From JACVRW01 sp963764665 (GTDB lineage Bacteria > Actinomycetota > Thermoleophilia > Solirubrobacterales > Thermoleophilaceae): DNA of 64,000 bases. Positions within the stretch are counted from its first letter, which is position 1. Every line of letters starts with the position of its first letter. Made by a program: the position numbers and the translations under genes. Location: contig CAVXTL010000016.1 in assembly GCA_963764665.1 (NCBI GenBank), positions 3,208 to 67,207 of the forward strand, read 5' to 3'. This document shows positions 7,241 to 15,320 of this stretch, in pieces. The notes beneath the pieces were generated by a model. That model had not been told where the DNA came from. It saw only the letters and a list, made by a program, of their open reading frames with translations, and ran no database searches.

Positions 7241-9258
7241 GCGGGGATCGGGTCGAGCTCCGAGCCGAAGCGCGCGCCCACGGCGTCGCGGAGCAGCGCG
7301 TGCTCGGGCTCGCTCAGATCGGGGTCCGCGCGGAGCAGCTCGTCGGCGCGGTCGCGAGCGCGGGCGAGCAGCTCCGTGTCCTCGGGGAGCCGAGCCACGC
7401 GCAGCTCGGGCAGGCCGTGCTGGCGGGTGCCGAGCACGTCGCCCGCGCCGCGGATCTCGAGGTCGACCTCGGCGAGCCGAAAGCCGTCGTCCTCGTTTGC
7501 GATGGCGTCGAGCCGCGGGAGCTTCGCGTCGCCGAACAGGATGCAGAGCGAGCTATGGCCCCCTCGTCCCACCCGGCCGCGCAGCTGGTGAAGCTGGGAG
7601 AGCCCGTAGCGCTCCGCCGCCTCGATCAGCATCACGGTCGCGTTCGGCACGTCGATGCCCACCTCGACCACGCTGGTGGCCACGAGCACGTCCGCCTCAC
7701 CGCCGGCGAAGGCCTCCATCGCGGCCTGCTTGGCCTTCGACGGGAGCTGGCCGTGGATCAGCTCCACGCGCTGCTCGCGGAACTCCGTCGAGCGCAGGCG
7801 CTCGAACTCCGCCGTGGCTGCCTTGGCCTGGAGCGTCTCGGACTCCTCGACGAGCGGGCAGACCACGAAGCACTGGCGGCCCTGCGCGATCTCCTCGCGA
7901 ATGCGCTCGTAAGCGCGCTTGCGCGCCCGGGCGCCGTCGACCACGAAGGTCTCCACCGGGCGGCGGCCCGCCGGCAGCTCGCGCAGAGCGGTCGCGTCCA
8001 GGTCGCCGTAGGCGGTCAGCGAGAGCGTGCGGGGGATCGGCGTGGCGGTCATGTGCAGCGCGTGCGGGACCAGCCCCTCCGGGGCTTTGGCGTCGAGCGC
8101 CGCGCGCTGGCGCACTCCGAAGCGGTGCTGCTCGTCTACGACCACCACGGCGAGATCCCTGAACTCGACCGGGTCCTCGATCAGCGCGTGCGTGCCCACG
8201 ACCAGCTGCAGCGCGCCCGACCCCAGCGCGCCGATCAGGTCGCGCCGCCGGGCGGCCGGGGTCGAGCCCGTGAGCAGCTCGACCGGGATGTTCCCGCCGA
8301 GCAGCCTGTCTAGCGTGCGGTGGTGCTGCTCGGCCAGCGTCTCCGTGGGCGCCATCAGCGCCGCCTGGGCGCCGTTCTCGACCGCGCGGAGCATCGCGTG
8401 CAGCGCCACCACGGTCTTGCCGGCGCCCACCTCGCCCATCAGGAGCCGCTGCATCGGCCGCTCCTCGCCGATGTCGGCGTCCAGCTCCTCCATCGCGCGC
8501 TTCTGATCGCCGGTGAGCTCGAAGGGGAGCGACCAGCGCCAGCGGTCCACCACCACTCCGCGTGCCGCCAGCGGGCGCGCGCGGCGACCCTCGCGGCGCG
8601 AGCGCCGGCGCCCGGCCACCGCCAGCTGCAGCAGGAGCAGCTCCTCGAACGCCAGGCGGTGGCGCGCGCCGCTCTCGTCGTCCTCGCTGTCCGGGAAGTG
8701 GGCGCCGACCAGCGCGGCGGCGCGCTCGGCCAGCGCCTCCTCGACGCGCAGGCCGGCGGGTAGCGGCTCAGGCGTGTGCAGGAAGCGCCCGCGCGCGTCC
8801 CACAGGAGCTCTCGCAGGCGGGCGGCACTGAGGCCCTCGGTGGCGGGATGGACCGGCACGAGGCCCACGGTGTGGACCGGGGCGTCCGCTCCGCCGAGCG
8901 GCTCGTGCTCAGACACCCAGAACTCACCACGGCGACGGAGCCTGCCGTGGAGCAGCACCTGCGACCCCTCGCCGAGCTGACGGGCGATCCAGGGCTGGTT
9001 GAACCAGACCGCCATCAACGGGCCGCTCTCGTCCGCCGTCCGCGCCTCCACTCGCTTGCGCCGCCGGTCGCGCATCGGCCGGATGCTCACCGAGCGCACC
9101 ACCACCGCCACCGTGGCCTCCTCTCCCAGGGCGAGGTCCGCCACGCGACGGACCTCGCGACGGTCCCGGTGCGAGTGCGGGAGGTGCTCGACGAGGTCGC
9201 CGTAGGTCTCGATTCCGAGGCTCACGAGCGCCTTTCCCGCGGCGCCCGGCAGTGTCAC
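7237..9258 (-). CDS. recG: ATP-dependent DNA helicase RecG
   Basis: Branch-migrating helicase that remodels stalled forks and Holliday junctions. 673 aa with the N-terminal wedge/OB domain, Walker A GEVGAGKT, the motif DEQHRFGV, TATPIPRT, and the C-terminal LRGRVGRGGHSS block. The start is uncertain: the frame is open through the 3' end of the upstream DAK gene. The GTG at 9258 is preceded by GGAGGAG and gives MTLPGAAGKALVSLG, which aligns with the usual beginning of RecG, so it is preferred. It sits between the DAK gene and rsmD, the common rpmB-DAK-recG-rsmD-coaD arrangement. Confidence 0.93.
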   Translation of the reverse strand: MTLPGAAGKALVSLGIETYGDLVEHLPHSHRDRREVRRVADLALGEEATVAVVVRSVSIRPMRDRRRKRVEARTADESGPLMAVWFNQPWIARQLGEGSQVLLHGRLRRRGEFWVSEHEPLGGADAPVHTVGLVPVHPATEGLSAARLRELLWDARGRFLHTPEPLPAGLRVEEALAERAAALVGAHFPDSEDDESGARHRLAFEELLLLQLAVAGRRRSRREGRRARPLAARGVVVDRWRWSLPFELTGDQKRAMEELDADIGEERPMQRLLMGEVGAGKTVVALHAMLRAVENGAQAALMAPTETLAEQHHRTLDRLLGGNIPVELLTGSTPAARRRDLIGALGSGALQLVVGTHALIEDPVEFRDLAVVVVDEQHRFGVRQRAALDAKAPEGLVPHALHMTATPIPRTLSLTAYGDLDATALRELPAGRRPVETFVVDGARARKRAYERIREEIAQGRQCFVVCPLVEESETLQAKAATAEFERLRSTEFREQRVELIHGQLPSKAKQAAMEAFAGGEADVLVATSVVEVGIDVPNATVMLIEAAERYGLSQLHQLRGRVGRGGHSSLCILFGDAKLPRLDAIANEDDGFRLAEVDLEIRGAGDVLGTRQHGLPELRVARLPEDTELLARARDRADELLRADPDLSEPEHALLRDAVGARFGSELDPIPA

Positions 9259-9350
9259 GCTCTCCTCCAGGGGCTCGGCCCGCGGATACGAGCGAATCGG
9301 GGCGGAGCGGATCTGATCGGCGGTGAGCTCCGCCGTCGATGCGAAGCCGG

Positions 9351-11006
9351 TTACTCCGCGCAGAGCAGCCACCACCAGGCGGGTTGCCCGCCCTCGTGGT
9401 ACTCGACCTCCACCCCGTCCGGCACGTGCGCCTCGATCCACTCGCGGTCGAGCGGGGCCCCCGCCCCGGCCAGGCAGGTGACGAGCTCGCTTCCGCCGGC
9501 GAGCCGCTCCAGGGTGGCCGCGAGGGTGCGCTCGGGATCTCCCCAGGCCACCAGCTCGCCGCCCTCGTAGCCGAGCGCCTCGCCGGCGGCGAACCGGCCG
9601 CGGGCGTCGTCGCGCGCGGCGGGCGCCACACCGCCCACGCGCAGGACGTCGGCGGCGCGGCCCACGGCCTCGGCGTTCTCGTCGGCGCCTCTGGCCGGAT
9701 CGAACGCCAGCAGGGCCGCGAGCCCCTCCTGCGGGGCTGTGGTGGGCACCACGCGCGCGGGCTTGTCGGACAGGTCGGCCGCCCGCTCGGCGGCCAGGAT
9801 CACGTTGGGGCTGTTCGGCAGCACGAGCACCTCCTCGCCGCCGGCGGCGTGGACGCCCGCGAGCAGCTCGTACGTGGACGGGTTCATGGTGGCGCCGCCG
9901 TCCACCACCAGCACGCCCAACTCCTCGTAGAGGCGCCTCACGCCCGCGCCGCTTGCCACGGCGACGACCGTGCAGGTGGCCCGCGCGACGGGCGCCCGCT
10001 CGGCCAGCCGCGCCGTGCGCTCGGCCACCTGGTCGTGCATGTCGGCTACGTCGAAGCGCGAGACCTCGCCCGCCTCGTCGAACACCGCGACGGCGCGCTC
10101 CGGGTCGTCGGTGTGCAGGTGGACCCTGATGGTGCGCTCGTCGCCCACCACCAGCACGGAGTCCCCGATCGCCTCGAGGCTGGGCACGAACGAGCCGGCC
10201 ACGAGACCGGCTCCGGTGACCGCGAAGTTGGTGCAGAAGCGGAAGCTCGACGACTCGTGCTCGGGCCGGTGAAGGGCCGCCGGGGCCAGCTGGTGCTCGA
10301 GCTCCGGCGCGGCGCTGCCCCGCAGGGCCGCGAGGCAGCCGGCCACGATCACCGTGAGGCCGTAGGCGCCCGCGTCGACCACCCCGGCCTCGCGCAGCAC
10401 CGCCAGCTGCTCCGGTCCGCGCTCCACCGCCTCCTTGCCGGCCTCGAGAGCGTTCTCGAGCACCTGTGCCAGCAGCTCGTCCTGCTCGTCCGCCGTGGAC
10501 TCGGGGCCGAGCCGCTGGGTGTCCATGTGAGCGAGGTCGTGCGCCACGCGGCGGGACATGGCCCTCACCGCCGAGAGCATCGTGCCCTCGGCGGGGTCGC
10601 GAACGGAGGCGTATGCGGCGTCGGCGGCTCGCGCCAGGGCCGCGGACACGAGCACCGGGTCCACGAGCTCGCCATGACGGCTGGCGAGCTCCTCGGCAGC
10701 GCCGCGCACGATCTGCGAGAGGATCACCCCGCTGTTGCCGCGGGCGCCCAGCAGCGCGGCCCGGGCGACCGCGGCCACGATCTCGTCGCGGCCCTGCACG
10801 TCGAGCGGCCGGCCGTTCATCCGGTTGAGCTCGTCGAGCACGGCGCGCATGGTGAGCGCCATGTTGTCGCCCGTGTCGCCGTCGGCCACGGGGAAGACGT
10901 TGAGGTCGTTCACTTCCTCGCGGCGATTCTCGAGCTCCGCCAAGGCGGCCGCCACCACACGCCGAAACCGGACCAGGCTCTCCTCGGGCACGTGAGCTTT
11001 GTACAC
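9351..11006 (-). CDS. DAK/DhaL-domain protein, FakA-like fatty-acid kinase
   Basis: 551-aa protein of the DAK2/DegV fusion family. Residues about 10-210 form the DhaL-type ATP-binding domain with NVFPVADGDTGDNM, whose Asp42, Asp44 and Asp47 would hold Mg-ATP. The C-terminal half is the DegV-like accessory region (VVAVASGAGVRRLYEELGV, LPNSPNVILAA). In Staphylococcus FakA phosphorylates fatty acids bound to FakB. No FakB gene is nearby, so the substrate is inferred. GTG start; 35 nt downstream of rpmB. Confidence 0.88.
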   Translation of the reverse strand: MYKAHVPEESLVRFRRVVAAALAELENRREEVNDLNVFPVADGDTGDNMALTMRAVLDELNRMNGRPLDVQGRDEIVAAVARAALLGARGNSGVILSQIVRGAAEELASRHGELVDPVLVSAALARAADAAYASVRDPAEGTMLSAVRAMSRRVAHDLAHMDTQRLGPESTADEQDELLAQVLENALEAGKEAVERGPEQLAVLREAGVVDAGAYGLTVIVAGCLAALRGSAAPELEHQLAPAALHRPEHESSSFRFCTNFAVTGAGLVAGSFVPSLEAIGDSVLVVGDERTIRVHLHTDDPERAVAVFDEAGEVSRFDVADMHDQVAERTARLAERAPVARATCTVVAVASGAGVRRLYEELGVLVVDGGATMNPSTYELLAGVHAAGGEEVLVLPNSPNVILAAERAADLSDKPARVVPTTAPQEGLAALLAFDPARGADENAEAVGRAADVLRVGGVAPAARDDARGRFAAGEALGYEGGELVAWGDPERTLAATLERLAGGSELVTCLAGAGAPLDREWIEAHVPDGVEVEYHEGGQPAWWWLLCAE

Positions 11007-11041
11007 CGCCGGGCGGCGGTGTTACCGCCTCAGACGGCGCG

Positions 11042-11233
11042 TCAGAGGGCTTTTGTGACCTTCGAGGCCTTTAGGCAACGCGTGCACACGTACTCGCGTC
11101 GGGGCGTCCCGTTCACCGAGATCCGCACCTTCTGGAGGTTCGGGTTGAAGCGCCGCTTGGTGGCCACCATCGAGTGGCTGCGGCTGTGGCCGAACGCGGG
11201 ACCCTTCCCGCACGAGTAGCAGACCTTGGACAC
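11042..11233 (-). CDS. rpmB: 50S ribosomal protein L28
   Basis: 63-aa ribosomal protein beginning MSKVCYSCGKGPAFG, the invariant L28 N terminus, so the GTG at 11233 is the start and the long upstream open frame is ignored. Two CxxC pairs (Cys5/Cys8 and Cys50/Cys53) form a zinc ribbon, the C+ type of L28 as in L32 of this window. A TAGCCT box ends 8 nt before the GTG, with no Shine-Dalgarno sequence. Confidence 0.95.
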   Translation of the reverse strand: MSKVCYSCGKGPAFGHSRSHSMVATKRRFNPNLQKVRISVNGTPRREYVCTRCLKASKVTKAL

Positions 11234-11241
11234 GGCGGCTG

Positions 11242-11247
11242 AGGCTA
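11242..11247 (-). promoter_or_regulatory. TAGCCT -10-like box before rpmB
   Basis: TAnnnT hexamer separated by 8 nt from the GTG start of rpmB; no ribosome site lies between. This spacing would place transcription initiation at or just before the start codon. Confidence 0.5.
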
Positions 11248-11296
11248 TCAGCAGCCTGGTTTCGAAAGATGTACGGACGGGTACACGATGGATATT

Positions 11297-11317
11297 CCAG
11301 CGCCGGTGTGGCGCTGG
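11297..11317 (+). promoter_or_regulatory. perfect 8-bp inverted repeat upstream of M19-like gene
   Basis: CCAGCGCC, loop GGTGT, GGCGCTGG, ending 26 nt before the ATG of the secreted hydrolase and just before its ribosome site. It could be an operator or a leader hairpin; nothing in the window identifies a regulator. Confidence 0.4.
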
Positions 11318-11343
11318 TCGGGCCATATGGGGGGAAAGATCGG

Positions 11344-13392
11344 ATGAGGACTCGCGTTGGACGGGCGGCACTGACCGCCGTCGCTCTCTGCATCTCCGTG
11401 CTCGCACTCGCTCCGGCGGGCGCCGCAGCCGCCACCACCCGCTACAGCCTGGCCAACGGCTGTTACGCGCTGCGCGCGATCAGCGGGGGCCAGTATGTCG
11501 TCAAGAGCAACAGCTCCTACTTCGCGAACGGAGCTACGCTCGCCGCCGCGACGCCGTTCCGGATGCAGGCCACCGCGCTCGGCAGCTACCTCCTCTACGG
11601 GCCCGACGCCACGATGCCGTCCGTGGGCCTCCTGAACCAGATCAGCCCCACCCCCACCGCCGGCCAGCCGGCCGACTGGACCGTCGATACGGGAGCCGGA
11701 GGCTTCACGCTCAAGTCAGTCAAGACCGGCCAGGGCGTGGCCGCGGGCCTGGCAGGCAAGCTCGGCCTGGTGGCCGCGGCGAGCGCCCACGGCTTCAACT
11801 TCGTGGCCGCCCAGGGATGCGCGAAGTTCCCTGAGATCGAGGTCAACGTGACCGGGACGCCCTTCAAGGGATCGAGCCCGACCGCCAAGGTGCGCGGCTT
11901 CCTCGACGACCACATCCACCTCGGCGCCTTCCAGTTCCTCGGCGGGCGCTTCCACTGCGGGCGGCCCTGGAGCCCCTACGGGGTGAAGGCGGCCCTCACG
12001 GACTGCCTGGACCACCAGCCGAACGGCGCGGGCGCCGTGGTCGAGAACTTCATCAGCACCGGCTCCCCGGTGGGCACCCACAGCACGGAGGGCTGGCCGA
12101 GCTTCGCCGGCTGGCCGCGCGACGAGTCGCAGACCCACGAGGGCACCTACTGGAAGTGGATCGAGCGCGCCTGGCGCTCGGGCCTGCGGATCATGGTCAA
12201 CGACCTGGTCGAGAACCGCGCCCTCTGCGAGCTCTATCCCCTCAAGAAGAACAACTGCAACGACATGGTCAGCGCCTACAAGCAGGCCGAGGACATGCAT
12301 GCCCTGCAGGACTACATCGACGCCCAGTACGGCGGACCGGGCAAGGGCTTCTTCCGGCTCGTCAAGAGCTCGGCCGAGGCGCGCCGGATCGTCAACGAGG
12401 GCAAGCTCGCCGTCGTGCTCGGGATCGAGGTGTCCGAGGTGCTCGACTGCGGGCAGCTCAACGGGACCCCCAACTGCAACACCAGCAAGATCGACGTGGA
12501 GCTCGACAAGCTCTACGGCATCGGCGTGCGCTCGCTGTTCCCCGTCCACAAGTTCGACAACGGGCTCGGCGGCACCAAGTTCGACAGCGGCGGCACGGGC
12601 GTGCTCGTGAACACCGGCAACAAGTGGGTGACCGGGCAGTTCTGGGCGGCCGACCACTGCGACGACCCGGACCACGACAACACGCCCACCCCGATCGGGA
12701 ACGAGCAGGCCCAGCTCGTGTACACGCTGTTCGGCCCCGTGCTCACCCAGCCGCTCTTCCAGGGGCAGCTGCCGGTGTATCCGCCCGGCCCGCACTGCAA
12801 CCCGAAGGGTCTGACCGCACTGGGCGAGTACGTGATCCGCTCGATGATCAAGAAGGGCATGATCGTCGAGACCGACCACCTGAGCATGAAGGCGCGCCGC
12901 CAGGTGCTCACGATCCTCGAGGGCTCGAAGTACCCCGGCGTGATCTCGAGCCACTCCTGGGGCGACCCGGGGAGCCAGAAGCGCCTACAGCGCCTCGGCG
13001 GCCTCGTGGGCCCGATCTCGACCGTGGCCACCACCTTCGTGGAGGAGTGGCGCGCGGCCCGGGCGAACCGCGACCCGCGCTTCCTCTTCGGCACCGGCTT
13101 CGGCTCGGACATCAACGGGCTGCACTCTCAGCCCGAGCCGCGCGCGAACGCCGCGTCGAACCCGGTGCGCTACCCGTTCCGCTCGTTCGACGGCGGCAGC
13201 GTCATCGACAAGCAGCGCTCCGGCACGCGGGTCTACGACGTCAACACCGACGGCGTGGACCACTACGGCCTCTATCCAGACTGGATCGAGGACCTGCGCA
13301 AGGTCGGCGGCCAGCAGATCGTGGACGACATGGCCAACGGCGCCGAGGCCTACCTCCAGATGTGGGCGCGCTCCGAGGCGGCCGCGCGCTGA
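11344..13392 (+). CDS. secreted M19-like metallohydrolase with N-terminal beta-trefoil-like domain
   Basis: 682-aa exported protein. Signal peptide 1-30 (AALTAVALCISVLALAPAGAAAA); residues about 32-160 resemble a beta-trefoil/fascin-like repeat (RAISGGQYVV, LKSVKTGQGV). The hydrolase part has candidate metal ligands His190/His192 (DDHIHLG), Glu362 (LGIEV), His512 (ETDHLS), His537 (SSHSWG) and Asp589 (GSDING), the order seen in membrane dipeptidases (M19) of the amidohydrolase superfamily, although those begin with HxD rather than HxH. Substrate unknown. The ATG at 11344 follows GGGGGGAAAG. Similar proteins are often annotated only as peptidase M19 or hypothetical. Confidence 0.75.
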   Translation: MRTRVGRAALTAVALCISVLALAPAGAAAATTRYSLANGCYALRAISGGQYVVKSNSSYFANGATLAAATPFRMQATALGSYLLYGPDATMPSVGLLNQISPTPTAGQPADWTVDTGAGGFTLKSVKTGQGVAAGLAGKLGLVAAASAHGFNFVAAQGCAKFPEIEVNVTGTPFKGSSPTAKVRGFLDDHIHLGAFQFLGGRFHCGRPWSPYGVKAALTDCLDHQPNGAGAVVENFISTGSPVGTHSTEGWPSFAGWPRDESQTHEGTYWKWIERAWRSGLRIMVNDLVENRALCELYPLKKNNCNDMVSAYKQAEDMHALQDYIDAQYGGPGKGFFRLVKSSAEARRIVNEGKLAVVLGIEVSEVLDCGQLNGTPNCNTSKIDVELDKLYGIGVRSLFPVHKFDNGLGGTKFDSGGTGVLVNTGNKWVTGQFWAADHCDDPDHDNTPTPIGNEQAQLVYTLFGPVLTQPLFQGQLPVYPPGPHCNPKGLTALGEYVIRSMIKKGMIVETDHLSMKARRQVLTILEGSKYPGVISSHSWGDPGSQKRLQRLGGLVGPISTVATTFVEEWRAARANRDPRFLFGTGFGSDINGLHSQPEPRANAASNPVRYPFRSFDGGSVIDKQRSGTRVYDVNTDGVDHYGLYPDWIEDLRKVGGQQIVDDMANGAEAYLQMWARSEAAAR

Positions 13393-13406
13393 GGGCGTCT
13401 TAGCCG

Positions 13407-13412
13407 TACCGT
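13407..13412 (+). promoter_or_regulatory. TACCGT -10-like box before SnoaL-like gene
   Basis: TAnnnT hexamer 8 nt before the ATG at 13421, within the short gap after the M19-like gene. No ribosome site is visible. Confidence 0.35.
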
Positions 13413-13420
13413 TTCCGGCG

Positions 13421-13825
13421 ATGGCCGGGACTGGTTCCGCGAAACTCGTGGTGCAGGAGCTCTTCGGGCGTCTAGCCGCCGGGCGTCTCGACGACTCGCT
13501 CGCCCTACTCCACCCCGACGTGGTGATCGTGATCCCGCCCTCGATGTCGGCGGAGCCCGACACCTACACGGGGCTCGAGGGCGCCCAGCGGTACATGGCC
13601 GGCTTCGAGGGACTCATGGACGAGGTGCGCTTCGTCCCGAGCACGATCGTCGAGGAGGACGGGCGGGTGCTCGTGGAGTTCACCCTCGCCGGTCGTGGCG
13701 CCCACAGCGGCATCGAGGCCACCCAGCACGCCGCCGGGGTGATCTGGGTCGAGGACGATCTCATCACTCGGATCGAGTCCCACCCGGACCTCGACACCGC
13801 GCGTTCGGCTACGCGCGGCCGCTAG
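13421..13825 (+). CDS. SnoaL-like / NTF2-fold protein
   Basis: 134-aa small cytoplasmic protein of the NTF2-like fold: an N-terminal helix pair (VVQELFGRLAAGRLDDSLALLHPDVVIVIPP), a YTGLEGAQRYMAGFEGL segment, then beta strands (VLVEFTLAGRGAHSGIEA, GVIWVEDDLITRIESHPD). The fold serves ketosteroid-isomerase-type enzymes as well as non-catalytic binding proteins, and no specific substrate can be assigned. It lies 28 nt after the M19-like gene and 20 nt before the GDPD gene, each with its own possible promoter box. Confidence 0.75.
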   Translation: MAGTGSAKLVVQELFGRLAAGRLDDSLALLHPDVVIVIPPSMSAEPDTYTGLEGAQRYMAGFEGLMDEVRFVPSTIVEEDGRVLVEFTLAGRGAHSGIEATQHAAGVIWVEDDLITRIESHPDLDTARSATRGR

Positions 13826-13833
13826 CCGCGGGC

Positions 13834-13839
13834 TATGGT
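13834..13839 (+). promoter_or_regulatory. TATGGT -10-like box before GDPD gene
   Basis: TAnnnT hexamer exactly 6 nt before the ATG at 13846, with no Shine-Dalgarno sequence; compatible with leaderless transcription. Confidence 0.5.
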
Positions 13840-13845
13840 CAGCTC

Positions 13846-14817
13846 ATGCGCAGACTGACGATCGCCGGACTGGCCCTGACCGCCCTTCTCCTCACGGCCG
13901 TGCCGGCCCACGCGGCCAACCGCTGGATCCAGAAGAAGGCGCCGCTCAACATCGCGCATCAGGGCGGCGAGGACGAGTTCCCGTCGAACACGATCTACGC
14001 GTTCCGCAAGGCGCTGCGTGTGGGCTCCGACATGCTCGAGCTGGACGTCGGCGTGACCAAGGACAACAAGGTGATCGTCATGCACGACACCACGGTCGAC
14101 GGCAAGACCAACGGCACCGGCAACGTCTCCTCGCTGACGCTCAGGCAGATCAAGCGACTGGACGCCGCCTACTGGTTCGCGCCCAAGGCCGAGTCGCACT
14201 ACAGCCACAGCCTTCCCGCGTCCGCCTACCGCTTCCGCGGCATCGCGACCGGGAACAAGCGGCCGCCGCGGGGCTTCAGGGCCAAGGACTTCCGCGTCCC
14301 GACGCTGCGCCAGGTCATGCGAGCGTTCCCGCACACGCCGATCAACATCGAGATCAAGGGGCGCACGCCCGCCGAGGCGGAGTCCGAGTACATCTACAAC
14401 GCCGAGGTACTCGCCAAGTTCCTGAAGAACACCAAGCGCCGCGACCTGATCGTGGTGTCGTTCCTGCAGCCGGCCGTGGACCGCTTCCACGAGCTCTTGC
14501 CGCGGATCGACGTGGCCCCGGGAATCGCCGGCGCGGCCGTGTGGATCTTCGGGAGCGGATCGCCGGGTCCGGGAGTGGCCGCCTTCCAGGTGCCGATCAC
14601 GTTCGGTCCCACGGCGATCACGACCGCGGAGCGCGTGGCACGCGCCCACAGCGAGGGCTACGCCTGGCAGAACTGGTTCTCGGGCGACGACAGCGACTCG
14701 GCCGACAGCTGGCGGGCGCTGATCGACATGTGCGTGGACGGGACCATGACCGCCCACCCGCGTGCGTACGAGCGCGTGCTGCGCTCGCACCCGCGGCCTG
14801 CAAGCTGCAAGCTTTAG
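13846..14817 (+). CDS. secreted glycerophosphodiester phosphodiesterase family protein
   Basis: 323 aa with a signal peptide (residues 1-24, ending AHA-AN), so it acts outside the membrane. GDPD enzymes split glycerophosphodiesters into glycerol-3-phosphate and an alcohol. Metal site MLELDV (Glu65, Asp67), the catalytic His80-Asp81 (VMHD) and NIEIKG are present. The usual HRG at the barrel entrance is HQG (38-40) and the PENT signature is PSNT (46-49), so the phosphate-contacting Arg is changed. Activity is plausible but substrate preference may differ. The C terminus carries two cysteines. Confidence 0.85.
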   Translation: MRRLTIAGLALTALLLTAVPAHAANRWIQKKAPLNIAHQGGEDEFPSNTIYAFRKALRVGSDMLELDVGVTKDNKVIVMHDTTVDGKTNGTGNVSSLTLRQIKRLDAAYWFAPKAESHYSHSLPASAYRFRGIATGNKRPPRGFRAKDFRVPTLRQVMRAFPHTPINIEIKGRTPAEAESEYIYNAEVLAKFLKNTKRRDLIVVSFLQPAVDRFHELLPRIDVAPGIAGAAVWIFGSGSPGPGVAAFQVPITFGPTAITTAERVARAHSEGYAWQNWFSGDDSDSADSWRALIDMCVDGTMTAHPRAYERVLRSHPRPASCKL

Positions 14818-14824
14818 GAGAACA

Positions 14825-14858
14825 TCGGTGCGCAGCCGGCCGAGCCGGCTGCTTCCGC
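14825..14858 (-). repeat. dispersed hairpin element, copy 3
   Basis: Same element as at 3185: stem GCAGCCGGC / GCCGGCTGC with a 3-nt loop, flanked by GCGGAAGC and GCGCACCGA on the minus strand. It abuts the TAG stop of the SRPBCC gene and fills the gap to the convergent GDPD gene, so it could act as a terminator, though without a U tract. Confidence 0.85.
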
Positions 14859-15307
14859 TAAGCGCCCTCGGCCTTCTGCTTGAGGCCGTCGGCGGCGTTG
14901 CCGAGCAGGAAGTCCCGCACCGCGGTCTCGGCCGGGCCGCGCAGCAGCATGCCGAGCATCCGGCCGGGATCGGCCTCGAGCGCGTAGACGGCGCGCGTGC
15001 GGCCTGAGCCCAGGTCCTCGAACGCCCAGGAGCCCACCAGCGACTTGGTGTCGCCCTTCTCCTGCACCCAGCTCAGGCCGGTGGGCGGGTCGTAGGAGAA
15101 GCGAAGCACCGCCTTGACGGTCTTCACCTTCGCGTCGGACTCGGTCTCCACGAGCAGCGGCCGCTTCTCGGCGTCGCGCTCGAGCACCTCGACGTCCTTC
15201 AGCGAGCCCTGCCACTCGGCTGCGTTCGCGATGTCTGCCGCGATCTCGTAGACGCGCTCGATCGGCGCGTCGATCTCCACGGTTCGGTCACCCTTGATCA
15301 TTCCCAT
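14858..15307 (-). CDS. SRPBCC (START-like) family protein
   Basis: 149-aa protein of the polyketide cyclase/dehydrase superfamily: VEIDAPIERVYEIAADIANAAEWQ at the N terminus, a beta-rich middle (VLRFSYDPPTGLSWVQEKGD) and a long C-terminal helix (PAETAVRDFLLGNAADGLK), which together make a helix-grip cavity for a hydrophobic ligand. Mycobacterial relatives are of unknown function. A TAGAGT box lies 7 nt before the ATG. It shares the minus strand with the MFS gene upstream. Confidence 0.78.
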   Translation of the reverse strand: MGMIKGDRTVEIDAPIERVYEIAADIANAAEWQGSLKDVEVLERDAEKRPLLVETESDAKVKTVKAVLRFSYDPPTGLSWVQEKGDTKSLVGSWAFEDLGSGRTRAVYALEADPGRMLGMLLRGPAETAVRDFLLGNAADGLKQKAEGA

Positions 15308-15314
15308 CGGCGCG

Positions 15315-15320
15315 ACTCTA
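15315..15320 (-). promoter_or_regulatory. TAGAGT -10-like box before SRPBCC gene
   Basis: TAnnnT hexamer 7 nt before the ATG at 15307; it overlaps the stop codon of the upstream MFS gene. Confidence 0.45.

Noticed and set aside
7237..9441. RecG with an extra 60-residue N terminus
   Set aside because: The extra part overlaps the end of the DAK gene and is not RecG-like; the GTG at 9258 has a strong ribosome site.
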